NCBI RefSeq assembly: GCF_000350225.1
Contig: NW_005179249.1
Coordinates: forward strand, 849,060 to 913,059
Length of the DNA stretch: 64,000 nucleotides
Direction: 5' to 3'
Source of the DNA: Chondrus crispus
Taxonomy: Eukaryota > Rhodophyta > Florideophyceae > Gigartinales > Gigartinaceae
The notes under the pieces are model-generated. The model saw nothing but the letters and a program-made list of their open reading frames with translations, searched no databases and was not told where the DNA came from. A program made the translations under genes and the position numbers. Below are positions 42,867-54,148 of the stretch, in pieces. The first letter of the stretch is position 1; every line of letters starts with the position of its first letter.

Positions 42867-44385
42867 TCAATGGTGTTCAGTTGAATGGGGTGTCCTTCCA
42901 GGATGCGTTCCTGTGTTGTTAATAATCGAAGTTGTGACGCGGTCGTTTGGGTTCTCTACTTGAGAGATATCAAAATGATCGTAATCGTCGTCGAACACGC
43001 TGGTATACTCCCCCTGTTCAGCATTGGGGCAACCTATGGCTTCGCCTTCATCGTCGGTTTCAGTCAATTCCTGTGAATCCTCATTGGTTTGAACTGAGCC
43101 CCAGAATCCCGGGCTGATGAGATCTGAATCTCCCAGTAGTTTCATGTTCCAATGCGTAAAAGCTGGTTTCTTCACTTTTGCAGTATCCATCCTATTCCTC
43201 GATGAGGTTCGAATCCTTCCTTGCAAACTAAAACTACGCTCAGCTGCGCAAGAAGACGGGGAACCTGACAGTGTCTTTATAGCGAACTCCCGCAACTGCA
43301 CATATTCGGGGCGATCAGCGAGTGATTTCTAATAAAACAGCAGCATTTTTTCAAACTCCTTGAAAAAATTCTCACTCCCTGCGTCATCCTTCTCGTCGTT
43401 CCATTCCTCCACCAACTTCACAAATTGCTCAAGGATATTCTGACGAAGCTGCAGTGTGTCAGCTGTCGTGCCACTCCCGGAGCAGTACCACATTAGGAAA
43501 GCGCGAAATCGGTTGATGTGTGTATCAATATTGCGTGGACTGCGGTGAGGATCTATAAGGTGGGCTGCAAAATGTATGTCTTCGAGTAGTCGGACCTTAA
43601 TAGTAGCGTTGACGGGACCGTTCTCGCGCCTCTCGAATTTTCCAAGGACATCTGCTCTCCGTTCACTGGTCATGAACGAAGTGAGTGGTAGTTTCTCTAA
43701 GTCCTTCCCAAGAGCTACTGTTTTACGGACAACATCTGAAATTTTGGCTTCGTCGGAGTCGAAAAATCTTAGATACCGCCGAAAGAGCCTGAATATGTTG
43801 TGCAATTCCTTGACTTCTGTGAAAAACAAGTGCGATTCGATATTAGAAATAAACTTTTCACCCTTATCTCTTTCTCTCGCGTTAGATGCTTCCCAAAGGT
43901 TCCTCGTGAAGTCAGGAGCTTGGACAAGGCCGAGAAGCACCACTCTGCAGCGAATGAAGGCTTCAAGCGTGCCTTCGATGGAAGCAAAACGTGTCTTTAC
44001 GGGCTTTCGAAGCATGATCGGCGTAATGGGAAGCGATGGAAACAACTCTTTCCAGTGCTCCCCGAAAACCGTGTAGTCATCTCTTTCGGAAGGAAAAACG
44101 GAGTCTGCCATGTTAATATGGGGAACTACAATGTTTTTGTAACTGTCAATAGCATCTTTCAGTCGAGCTCGGAGTTCTAGCTTCTGTCTGGCTTCAGTTA
44201 TCATCAAGGTTACGATCTCAATGACCTCCTTGGCCCATGGAATTTTTCCAATGTCCTGCATACAGAGGTGTGCTACATGAGCTTGGTCCTGGACTCCTAC
44301 AAGTTTTGGGTCTTTGTGTGTGAGAGCTCTGCGCGCGTTTTGGCAACATTTTGCACTGTCACTGGTCACTGCACAAACCAGACTC
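42867..44385 (-). pseudogene. hAT transposase, C-terminal two thirds
   Basis: The minus-strand frame starts abruptly at about 44380 with VTSDSAKCCQNARRAL, the region around the second catalytic Asp of hAT enzymes, followed by DIGKIPWAKEVIEIVTLMI. It continues through the helical insertion domain with TRFASIEGTLEAF and ends with the dimerisation motif SPSSCAAERSFSLQGRIRT. A single in-frame TAG (43329-43331) interrupts it; the reading frame is the same on both sides. The N-terminal third lies 1.25 kb upstream at 45640-46330, so the gene is split. Confidence 0.8.
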
Positions 44386-45639
44386 TAATGGTAGGTTCGG
44401 AGGGGCAAGGGAAAGAAGGAGGGCAGGTTGATGTGTGTGAGTGAAGGAGTTGGTACCGAGGTTTACTTGGAGCCGTCTTTCGGCGGTACTTATACACTTT
44501 GAGTGTTACACTATCCCATTACTTTGGCACCTAGTAAACCGTACTCACCATATGCGCGACCAAGCGCGGTCCTCTTCTGGCCCGTCCACACTGTTCTATT
44601 TCCACCTTACGAATTGACTATTGACTATCAGTGCACAACAGTTTCTACACATTTCGAGTGATTGTAAACCATGGCCCTATGCATGCAATCGTTTCACACC
44701 TTACTAATCTGCATCCAGACATGACAGAATATATTCTTGCACAATGAACAACTTGGCATCTCTCTATTTCCAACAACGCATAGTCCTGTCATATCTCAGT
44801 CCCCATACATGCCCTTGTTTCGTACCTTACTAATTTCGGTACACACTGCCAGACAACTATGACGGGTAGCAACAATGTGCATCCAGACTTTCTACACATC
44901 TCACGTGATATCCGATGTGAATCACACGAGTACTGTCATCAACTTGCATCCAACGGTGCACCATAACGAGAGCACAGTACAACGTCGCATGCTGACGAGA
45001 GTGTAGTACAACGGCGCATGGTGATGCAGGGGTCGCATACAGCGTGATGCGTACACTGACTACTCACGTAAGTACATGTTTCTTGCGAGAAATACTTGTT
45101 GTACTTTTAATTCACATGTACTGTGCTCGGACACGCGCCGGACCGTATGCAAGCGACGTGTACAAGTGTACGTACACGCAGCAACCTGGCGACGTGTACA
45201 TGTGTACACCGCACACAACTGTCCAGCGCCAAGGCCACTCGTAATTACCCATTACAACCATGGTGAACAACTTGAAACCCCTGAAACGATGTAATTAAAA
45301 CGTATACGGATCGTTCAAGATATATCACCAGCATGACTGCATATAAGTGGACAATAACAGAACAATAGAATTGCAGCATTCGAACCGACACCCAATAGAT
45401 TTGCAGTATTGCCTGTGTAGCCCTATACCGGTTCGGGCCAAATGCAAATTTTCGGCATTTATGCAAATTTGCATAACCCTCCAAGAGTACACTTTCCTCC
45501 CCAGAACCCCAAAATCTGAGAATTTACACGTGTCATGTGGTGATATGGGGTTAGGGTCCGGACCGTCGAGTCATGTACACGTGTCGCTTGATTTTGCACT
45601 TTCCACATAACAGCATGTGGTCGCACATTTTCAATAGAC
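44386..45639. other. 1.25-kb non-coding segment splitting the hAT gene
   Basis: Unrelated AT-rich sequence with GTAC-rich palindromic stretches (GTACGTACACG, ACGTGTACATGTGTACAC near 45160-45205). It lies between the two halves of the hAT frame and is most simply an insertion or a partial-deletion junction. No terminal repeats were identified. Confidence 0.5.
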
Positions 45640-46330
45640 TCATACCCCCAAACTTTTCCATAACAATCTCAATAATTTGGACATACCCCACCGCTCCAAC
45701 TCGCTCGTATTTGGTAAAGACTGACTCGAGGAAAAACGTCCCGCGCCCAGATAGTAACCCAGAACCTTCAGTTCTCAGAAGCACGTTCACGACGAGTGCA
45801 GATGTGCTGTCATTCCAGCCATCAAAGATAACGGTTCCATATCCTATTGACATTGCGCTTCGAATCCTGTGCGTCACTCTTTCAGAAACGGATTTGTGAA
45901 GTGCATAGAGATGGCGTCCTGTAAACGTGTGGCTAGATGGGAAATAGTTTTTCGCATACCATGGGGCGACGAACTTTAGAAACCGCAGAAACGCGTTGGT
46001 CGCTTTTCTGACGAATCGAGAGCAGTGAAAGACCATGCCTGCTCTACAAAAGCCTCCAATAGAGCGCCAGTGAGAGCGTCTGCTTCTTCGGCGCTTCCTC
46101 TCCGACGACGAACCTTTCCATGAGGAGAATCAGCAGAGGAAGATCCAGATCTCTTACGTCGTGGCTCTGGGTCATTAAAATTGTAAATTCCGCGTTCCTT
46201 CTGAAGTGCACTTGATTCAGGTAAGACCCGATGCTTGATATCCTGTGCGAACCGACGACAAGCTATCACGTGACGGCTGAGATTTGACGCACGACGCTGC
46301 TTGTCTCTAATTTGCTTACCACAACCCCCT
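45640..46330 (-). pseudogene. hAT transposase, BED finger and N-terminal third
   Basis: Read from about 46320: CGKQIRDKQRRASNLSRHVI ending in AC, the second half of a BED zinc finger; a basic linker with RRKRSGSSSADS; a frame change near 46030; then FVRKATNAFLRFLKFVAPWY and GTVIFDGWNDSTSALVVNVL, the first catalytic Asp region (DGW) of hAT/DUF659 proteins. It ends in VGYVQIIEIVMEKFGG, just before where the second half at 44380 would continue. TCTGTCTGCAG near 46330 could be a splice acceptor for an upstream exon. Confidence 0.7.
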
Positions 46331-46689
46331 GCAGACAGAACCTACTACTTCACACCCTTCACTCAATTTTTCAAAACAATGCGCTTTTGCGTAAGACTGC
46401 TTCCGCCCGCTATTTGAGCCACCCGAGCTCCTTCTATCACTAGAGTTCCGCCTTAACGTCAAATCCCCCCTCGAATCTTCGAGGGGGGTTCCACTTCTGC
46501 TGCAAGGATCAGCAATCTGGTCTGTTGAACATGAGAGAATGAAATTTGACTGGAAACCGTACCGTTCGCTCGTCTAGTTGTAATAATTTCTTCATCACTT
46601 GCCACGAAAGGTGGGTAGATGACATTGTGGCTTGTGTCTGCAGTAGGATCTACCTGGTTCGTATCGCCGAGCACCATTTTGGTGCGGTT
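46331..46689. other. Spacer with a short hairpin
   Basis: An 11-bp hairpin (CCCCCCTCGAA and its complement around TC) lies at 46465-46488. A minus-strand frame at 46459-46677 has no recognisable content. Confidence 0.5.
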
Positions 46690-47760
46690 TTAGCTATAGA
46701 AAATTGACAACGCTGCCTCTGACTCAGTGTTGAAGTTGTCGTTCCGAGGGTGTGGCGGGGGTGGCGATGGCGGCGGGCGTGGGTGCAGCTTGACCAGTGG
46801 CGTGCCGGTGGGCAAGGGTGCAGCTGGGATAGTGTCGGCACGTGCGGGTGCGGCCGCCGAGGGTGTGTGTAGCGGCTTTCGCGGTGACGGCGGGTGCTCG
46901 TGCCGTGGGGGCGGTTGCAGCGGCAGACAGGGCGATTGCCCCGAGAGTTTTGGGATGGTGGTAGTGGGAGTGGCAGCGACTTGGACGGTGGTGGTGGGCT
47001 TGGGTGCGACAGGGATGGCGGCGGGCTTGGGTGCGGCGAGGGTGGCGACGGCAGGGGGTGTGGGTGCAGCTTGAGCGGTGGCGGGGCCGGTGGACATGGG
47101 TGCGGCTAGGGTAGTGTCGGCAGGTGCGGGTGCGGCCGTCGCGGGGGTGTGTAGCGGCTTTCGCAGTGGCGGCTGGTGCGGGTGCGGTGAGGGCGGTTGC
47201 GGCGGCAGAGAGGGTGATTGCGCAGAAGGTTTTGCGATGGTGGTNNNNNNNNNNNNNNNNNNNNNNNNNNNNNNNNNNNNNNNNNNNNNNNNNNNNNNNN
47301 NNNNNNNNNNNNNNNNNNGGTGGCGGTAGGATTGGGTACGACGGGGGTGGCGGCCGGCTTGGGTACAACAGAGGTGGCGGCGGGCTTGGGTGCGCCGGGG
47401 TGGCGGTGGGCTTGGGTGCGCCGGGGTGGCGGTGGGCTTGGGTGCAGCGGGGGTGGCGGTGGGCTTGGGTGCGGCGGATGTGGCGATGGCACCTGGCGCG
47501 GGTGCAGCTTGAACGGTGACGGGGCTGGTGGGCGTTGGTGGAGCTGGGGTAGTGTCGGCAGGTGCGGGTGCGGCCGCCGCGGGTTTCGCAGTAGCGGCTG
47601 GTACGGGTGCGGTGGGTGCGGTTGCAGCGGCAAGGAGGGTGATTGTGCGGAGGGTTTTGCGATGGTGGTGGCGCGGGTGGGAGCGACGAGAGTAGTTGTG
47701 GCGATCCAGGAAGCCGGGCTTGTAGGGAGTCTGAAAGCGGCTGATGCGGCGAAGCAGTGA
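46690..47760. repeat. GC-rich minisatellite with assembly gap
   Basis: This is imperfect tandem repetition of G/T-rich units such as GGTGGCGGTGGGCTTGGGTG. All frames yield Ala/Pro/Thr/His or Gly/Val-rich peptides, so the long open frames here are a composition effect. Bases 47245-47318 are Ns (74), and the assembly probably collapsed in the repeat. Confidence 0.85.
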
Positions 47761-48660
47761 TCCGTAGTCCTGTCGCGCAAGGTGAGCGTGCCCGACATAT
47801 ATTATTTTTGCAACGCAAAAACGCGGGAGACATTTCAGCTCTTCGATCTTGGGGACTTCTGGGAGGCGGCAGCAGGCCTCCGCCAGTTCAATTGCATAGC
47901 GTCACGACGAATAAATATTCGAAAGGTGTGCACAATGATGATGTGCGACTACTGATTGGGCAATTTATGATCGGAGTTTTGCATTGCTTTCAATTTCTGG
48001 CACAGAGAAGAAGCGAAATTTTTCGTTCAGATAGAAGATAGATGAGCGCGTCTGCGTACCCTTCCAAACTCGTCAATGTCCCATTCAAACCCTTCTCCAT
48101 CCGTCATCATGTGCTTGAAGCACATGATGACGGATGGAGAAGGGTTGTTCCCACCCGCATGATCATGATCCAGCACAGTGCACACTGTACGCTGAGAGAG
48201 AGATACTCTCTTTCTCTGTACTTTTGATTCTCCACATCACAAGTTGGGGAATAACAAGTTGAGATTGAACTAAGGCAGCGGTGTGACCAACAACCTAAAA
48301 AATCACCAGTCCCTCCTGAGCGTGTGTCGACCTTCAGCAACGCCTCGGTTACGTGGAAAGGGCGAGCGTAATCTCGAGCCATACAATCTTCGGGGTACCT
48401 GGCAACCTGGCTCCGTAGGCGCATATGCAGCTGAGGACCTGCGAGCAAACCCTTTCGACAGGAGAGGCCTCAACGCTTTGCCACTTACGGTCTATACCCA
48501 GTCTGCCCTGCCCTGCTGCATGTCATGTATGAACAGCTACGACTACAGAAATACATATCTCTTTCCCTCCCTCAGCTATCCTTCTCAGATCCACTTCTGA
48601 GGTGCCCTAGTCCAACGCCGAGTTAGCACGCATGAGACAGTCTTCATCGCCTTGTAGCCG
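47761..48660. other. No recognisable gene; palindrome 48088-48146
   Basis: Short frames only. It contains the large palindrome listed separately. Confidence 0.5.
48088..48146. repeat. 59-bp palindrome, 29-bp perfect arms
   Basis: Arm 48088-48116 (starting AACCCTTCTCCATCCGTCAT) and arm 48118-48146 are exact complements around one G. Confidence 0.9.
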
Positions 48661-49250
48661 TTACCGCAGATAGCCCTTGTCTCCGAGGCGCTCACATGTA
48701 AGGAGGCAGGCGTACTTTAGTTCCCAGATAGTCGCTTTTTCGCACACTTTCTCCACCTTTTCATTGTCGAGCACGCCCATGACGTCCTGTAGGATGCTTG
48801 AATCATCTGGCACCCCAATCTCAGCAAGTGCCCACACGGCCACTTCATCCATATAAGGGTCTCCGTCGTGTAGGCATTCAGAGAGTAACTTTTCAACCTC
48901 TTTCTGCGTACACGCTCCATTGTGTCTTCCGAGCGTCTCAACAGCCTTTCGTCGAGAAACGCAATCCTCAAGAAGATACTGATCCGTTTTTGTTTTGTTG
49001 AATTTCCTGACAAACCGAATGATCGCATCCACTGCTTTCCCCGATGCGAAAAACTTGAGCCTTTCAGCCGCAATAAACAGGAACTCACTAGCATCTAGGG
49101 AATCCAGGTCGCTCACAAAAGCTGAATCGCCTTATCTTCATCCATGCATGTGAAAAAGATATCTCTCCTGGCATTTGTTGCAAAGGTATCTTCAGTGGAC
49201 GTATTGACGGCCTTTGCGTCGACAGGTTGGCCCGGAAGCTGTGCTGAGGG
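48661..49250 (-). pseudogene. HEAT-repeat (PBS-lyase-like) protein fragment
   Basis: The minus-strand frame 49116-48661 has HEAT-type helices: SRRKAVETLGRHNG, YMDEVAVWALAEIGVPDD and DSSILQDVMGVLDNEKVEKV. Upstream, in another frame, RRDIFFTCMDEDKAIQLL appears to be the preceding part, joined by a small indel at about 49117. It resembles plastid or cyanobacterial-type HEAT proteins of the phycobilin-lyase superfamily. The start codon of the main frame is GTG, the N-terminus is out of frame and the last helix looks degenerate, so it is a broken copy or a gene with an unrecognised intron. Confidence 0.5.
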
Positions 49251-49404
49251 AGTGCTCCGGCGGTTCCATCGCGGGCGTAAAGGGCGATGCGTAGCACGTC
49301 CATCTGGATGACGAGAAAACAGAAAGAATCGGTTCGTAGGTAAAGAGGGTGCGACAAACATGAGCATATTGGAATGACGGGATACACACGGCAGCCCTTC
49401 TCAT

Positions 49405-49981
49405 TTTTTGTTCTGTTGCGTCGGAGGTCCCGGTCCTCTCAGGTGGATTCGAACTTTGAATTCCGAATCGAATTTAGGTTCGGATCAGTACTGGGCCACC
49501 GGCACCGGACCGTCTGAATGGGTCCGGATTGCGGACCTATGGGACCTACTATAAGCCGGCTCAGTCCGCTATCCGTGTCTCATGAATATCCCTGCCGCGG
49601 ATACTCAGAGCGCTTGAAGCCTTGCATGCATCTTTTGAAGCATGCCATGAAGGAGCTTCAAGGCTAATGGACAAGGCAAAACGGCACGGAGATAGGTCAT
49701 AAAGGTAAAATTGATCTAAAGTTGGATCCGTTTTGTTTAGGGCTCCAAGGAAGGCAAAAATGGTCATTTCATCATTTTGCAGCATTTACTCACAGTTTAT
49801 GCGCGCCAATTCGCGAATAATCATGATTTAATGGAATCGTTAGTAGAAATCGATAGATTGACCGCCATCAACCGCGAGATGGCCTCGAGATGCCTCTCTC
49901 GATGCGGCGTCACACGCTTCTGGCGATCCGTAGACAGGTACGTGGCCAAGATTTAGCGGAGAGAAGAAAAAAGCAGCCGAA
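49405..49981. other. Non-coding spacer
   Basis: A cluster of GGTCCGGA/TCCGGACC-like words lies at 49480-49550; otherwise nothing was seen. Confidence 0.45.
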
Positions 49982-51570
49982 ATGATCCGCAAGAAGCATT
50001 CTGTCCGCCATGATGCAGACATTTGTGGGATTTCAAAAGGAACTGCAGGACGCATTGCAACTAGTATTAACGCAAAAGACCACCAGTCCCTTGCAAAGCT
50101 GCTTGACCCTGCTATCAATCGGCCTCGTAAAAAGACAGTATGGAACTTGAGGAGGCTGTAATGCTCAACGATAAAATAAAAAGTGCCGCTTTGCATGGGT
50201 TTTCGATCGACAAGAACACAATGAAAGCCACTTTACAAAAATTGGCAGCTGATGGTAGGCCTGGATACAAGAACTCCACTCCCTCGGATGCTGCAATACG
50301 TACATATAGAGCCCTGAATCGTGATATGATCTATCGCAAAGCAGAAAACAAAGATGCTGCAAAGCTTGGTGCGGAAAATTTGGAACATGTCAACACTTTT
50401 GCCAAATGTATGGCTGATGTCGAAGGAAGGCATCCCGGAATTTTTAACGACCTGAAAAGACTATGGAATATGGACGAAACGCACGTAGACGGGGAGTTCG
50501 GTCGTCGCATAAAGACCTTCACTAACGCAGGTTCTCACCACGGTGGATTTTAAGTCGGAGCAAAGGGGTTCCGGAAAACACGTCACGGCGGTGCTCGCAG
50601 CTTCTGTCAGTAGACATATGGCACCACTTTTCTGCAATGCCGCGGGGAAATATATAATGAAAGATTGGATCAAACCGCTACCGCGAACCTTTTTTAAATA
50701 TGGTAATGGGGCTCCACACTTGCTCGCAGAATCGGGGTGGTTGCCGAGCGAATTTGTGCTTTGGTGCACTCAAAATGGATCTATCGAGAAGCAGACGCTT
50801 CCAATGTTTATCGAGCATTTTGATAAATATTTGGGGCAGATCTTCCATCGAGACGTAGCAGTAGCGCTCTTTCCTGATGGACACTCCTCTCGCAATGGAC
50901 TCGAATGGGTGGAGGAGGCCACATTGATGTGCTTGTGTTGCCAGCGAACACCACCCATTTCTTGCAGCCTTGTGACGACGAAATAAACAAAATGTTCCAA
51001 AGGGCAGTGAGAAAAACCAGGGATGATCTCATGGGAATGGCCGCCATTATTTTGCACGCGACTGGATTCAAGATAAAACTGGCGGTCGCTGGACACGCAG
51101 AAATGACTTCTCAGAACGTATGCGATTCATTTATTAACAGTGGCATGTGGCCTGTAGATTATCGTTTCGCAAACAGAATGAGGAACGAAAAGGGGAAGTA
51201 CAGAAAGTCGAAGAGCAGGTCCAGGGCATTACTAATGGAGGACCGGCAAATTGGTTGAACAGCTTCTGCCTTCGTCGCAGCGATGCGCGAACGTTTGAAG
51301 ACATCAAGCGGATTGTAGGGAATGCGTCGCGGCCCAGTGCTTCCATTGAAGCGATATCGAGGGTTCTCAGAGAGAACCAAACAGTGAGTTCTATACCGCG
51401 GGGAATAAAGCCTGTGCCTACTGTGAGTGGGGCTAAGAGCACAAAGAAGGTTCTTGGATGTAGGACACGCGCTGCTTGCTTGACAGTTGGGAACCTCGTT
51501 CAGATTAGAAAGAAGAAGGAGGAGGCAGCACGGGCGGCGACAAAAAATAAAGAGCTGCAGAAGGAGTAGC
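49982..51570 (+). pseudogene. Pogo/CENP-B-type DDE transposase, second family member
   Basis: Plus-strand coding sequence starts near the ATG at 49982. It has an N-terminal HTH (HDADICGISKGTAGRIATSI), a linker with PRKKTVWNL, then a DDE_1 domain: WNMDETHVDGEFGRR, LFPDGHSSRNGLEW and LQPCDDEINKMFQRAVRKT hold the three acidic residues. An Arg/Lys-rich tail follows, with RKKKEEAARAATKN near the end. Breaks: a +1 shift near 50140, a stop/shift near 50553 (GSHHGGF), a shift near 50920 before the third Asp, and a stop at 51258. It is clearly related in organisation to 3032-4425 (both have HTH, WN.DET.V.GE.GR and .DGHS.R.GLEW) but diverged, so they are old members of one family. Confidence 0.8.
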
Positions 51571-53080
51571 GCGCAAGGCAGAAGGTGTTGGATCAGAAAA
51601 AGCGAGTGCTTGCTCGCTTGGCAAGGGAGGAACTCAAAAAAGCGAACGATGGAGAAAGCAGGGAGGAGTGCTGAGAAGGGTCTGGTAAAGCGCGCAAAGG
51701 TTGCAAAGCAAGGCGCTGGCAGTATACTTGGCATTGATTCAGCTACGCGCAGTCCGCCGACAGGAAGTGATGGCGAGGCGGCGTTGCTGTTGATGAATAT
51801 GGCGAGTTCTACGTGAAATTGGGGATCTCCGCGCTGTCCCAATTTGAACCCTTTTTTGTTGTAAACGATCCGAGTAGGTCGGCGATTATGAGTCGCCATA
51901 CAGTCACTCGTGGTTCTCCAATCATCTTCTTTAGGCGTGGACTTGATTGAACACGTTAGAACGCTGTCATCCGTGTCCGTTGTTGACCAGTGGGATTCGT
52001 AACTGGAGTGAACTTTGGGGTCCAGTTGAAATCCGTCCCAAATATAGCCCCCGGGAAGGGTAGTCGGTCTGAGGAGCCCCAAAGAGCCTGATGTACATGT
52101 TGAAGCCCTTAAGCTGCATTCTCCATCGACTAATAGGGGAATTGTCCAGTTTGTGCAGATCGCATTGTGCTGATAGCAAAAGGGCTTGATTGTCAGGCAG
52201 ACAGAAGCTCTAACGTAGACCACGCTGCTGATGGCATTCTGCCTGATGGTAGACTAATGTGGTTCAGACGCGAGCTCTCGACCCCATCGTGCAAATTTCC
52301 ATGAATTGATCTTGCTGCTGATAGGTGAAAATTTTTATTGTAATGTGTACAAGGTATAGCTGTTGGCATGATTTGGTAAACCGCTCACAAAGTCACCCCT
52401 GGAGGTTGCCGCGCTGGACTTTCATGAGAGAAAGTTGATGTACTTTTCGACTATCGATCGCCCGATCATGGATGATGCCGTCATCAAGAACCGTTTCGTT
52501 TCATGAGTTTGCGGTTTGTACCGACTGCAACGATGCTCGGCGCGGTGGTGGAACGCTTAGCCAATTAGCCAATTGTTGTGCCGTGTCTAGGGTGATGGTT
52601 GTGCTCTTGACGTCGACCTTGTAGGTAGAGGAACGAACCCACTTCAAAGGAAACGCCAACCGAGTTAAAGCCCTGAATGGGTGAGGTGCTTCAAGGGTGC
52701 GGGGCATGTCGACGTCACCAGCATATCTCGCAGACCATGAGCCATTCACAATCACGAGTGGAAGAATGAAGGGTCAGGCAAGACGCTCATAGAACGAGGA
52801 ATCAATCATACTGTACATCACTTTGCCCATAAAAAAACGACGAGATATTTCGGTCGCCACATAGAGTGCTGCAATTTCCGAGAGCACACAACGCTGCCTC
52901 TCTGTAATTCGGCAAGTAGTTTGAGCTTCAAGGTCACTTCCTCCGCAGTCGCAGACTGCGCCAAGAACCTTACAACCCAAAAAACCTGCCCAGGCCGCCC
53001 TCAACTTTGTTGTTTGTCGAACAAACCGCAGGACTTTCGAAGGGCGCACTGCTGTAACGTCTCCCAACCTGGTTTACGTG
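51571..53080. other. Spacer upstream of the TPR gene
   Basis: A minus-strand frame (53067-52501, broken by one TGA at 52774-52776) has fairly protein-like sequence (VDVKSTTITLDTAQQLANWL) but no ATG, no recognised domain and starts 14 bp from the TPR gene. I do not call it a gene. The TPR gene promoter must lie close to 53081. Confidence 0.4.
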
Positions 53081-54148
53081 ATGTCACTGTTTTTTGTACA
53101 CTCCTCTGCCCTGAGACTTTCGCACAAGCGCAGTAGCCCACTTACCTGTCGCCGAACATCGCCTTACGCGAATATCAATCAAACAAGCGACTCAGCACGG
53201 GAGGACGAGATTGCCGCCAAGATTGCCAACCTACGTAAGCAAAAACGTCTCAAGTCGCAAGGCAGCAGTTCTACCGGGAATCAAGATGAGGCGAACACTC
53301 AACGACGTAATGTGGGAACGCCGATGTCCTTCCAGGATTTACCCGACTGGAAGAAGGAGGATATCATGCAAAATCAAATATCCGAGGCCGAGGCTTTTTT
53401 AAACCCTTCTGCGCACAAGCCACATGTCAAACCGGGTACAGACAAAGTCAAGTACAAACCCAAAGTTTCAACTTGGGGCGTCTTTCCCCGTCCAGACAAC
53501 ATCTCCAAAGCGTTTGGCGGAGGCAAAAAAGTGCAGCCTGGTGGGGTTGACTTATCATCAGAGGGTTCTAAGAAGCGGGACGAGGCGGTGAAGGAGAAAT
53601 TGGCTATGTATCGAAAAACAAGGGGCATCGACCTCGAGCGAGAGGAAGAACATCGAGAGGAAATCGAGACAGCATTAGCCAAAGGGGAAGGTTTTATAAG
53701 GATGTCGAGACCACAACAGGCGATCAAGGCGTTGGAACCGGTGGTTGAATACATCTGCGACCGGTCGCGACTCGGCGGGGCAGTGTTCCTGTCTCTAGCA
53801 CTGGCGCACGATAGCCTGGGAGAACGCGAAAAGGCAAAGGAGCTGTATCAAAGGTTACGGCGCAACCCGTTTCCGGAAATCTCGGGAAAGGCCAAACAGC
53901 TATTGCAAGGATTTGATGCGATGAACAAGCTTAAAATAGAGGACGAGACGAGCCGGCAAGGGCTGCGGGTGACGAAATTCCGCGTGCCGGACGTGAGCGT
54001 GGGCGAGGAGCGGCGGTACGAGACGGCAGTGGGTGCGGGACCAACAAAATCTGACCCGATCGACATAGGCACAAGCCTGTTACTCTTGGCGCTTATCGCG
54101 GGACCGATCGCATTTGTGCTACTAGTGCTCGGCCCCGCGAGCCGGTAA
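53081..54148 (+). CDS. Plastid TPR-like protein of unknown function
   Basis: 355 residues from the ATG at 53081; the in-frame GTG just before it is ignored. The first ~35 residues are Ser/Arg-rich with few acids (SLFFVHSSALRLSHKRSSPL), consistent with a chloroplast transit peptide. Then comes a charged helix (AAKIANLRKQKRLK), a conserved block WGVFPRPDNISKAFGGGKKV that I recall from TPR-like proteins of plants and algae, a coiled region (LEREEEHREEIETALAKGEG), a TPR-type helix pair (SRPQQAIKALEPVVEYI; VFLSLALAHDSLGEREKAKE), and a C-terminal membrane segment (SLLLLALIAGPIAFVLLVL). Probably a thylakoid or envelope membrane-anchored scaffold. Its last 56 nt overlap the coding end of the opposite-strand gene at 54093-54566. 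Confidence 0.75.
   Translation: MSLFFVHSSALRLSHKRSSPLTCRRTSPYANINQTSDSAREDEIAAKIANLRKQKRLKSQGSSSTGNQDEANTQRRNVGTPMSFQDLPDWKKEDIMQNQISEAEAFLNPSAHKPHVKPGTDKVKYKPKVSTWGVFPRPDNISKAFGGGKKVQPGGVDLSSEGSKKRDEAVKEKLAMYRKTRGIDLEREEEHREEIETALAKGEGFIRMSRPQQAIKALEPVVEYICDRSRLGGAVFLSLALAHDSLGEREKAKELYQRLRRNPFPEISGKAKQLLQGFDAMNKLKIEDETSRQGLRVTKFRVPDVSVGEERRYETAVGAGPTKSDPIDIGTSLLLLALIAGPIAFVLLVLGPASR

Noticed and set aside
43195..43225. Second tRNA B-box-like word GGTTCGAATCC
   Set aside because: It lies within the hAT coding region and the stem bases do not pair.
46724..47833. Long open frames rich in Pro, His, Thr and Ala on the minus strand and Gly/Val on the plus strand
   Set aside because: They arise from a GC-rich tandem repeat and cross a run of Ns; all frames are open because of composition, not coding.
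52501..53067. Minus-strand frame of about 190 codons with one TGA, adjacent to the TPR gene
   Set aside because: No ATG, no recognisable domain, interrupted; likely chance or a promoter-side remnant.
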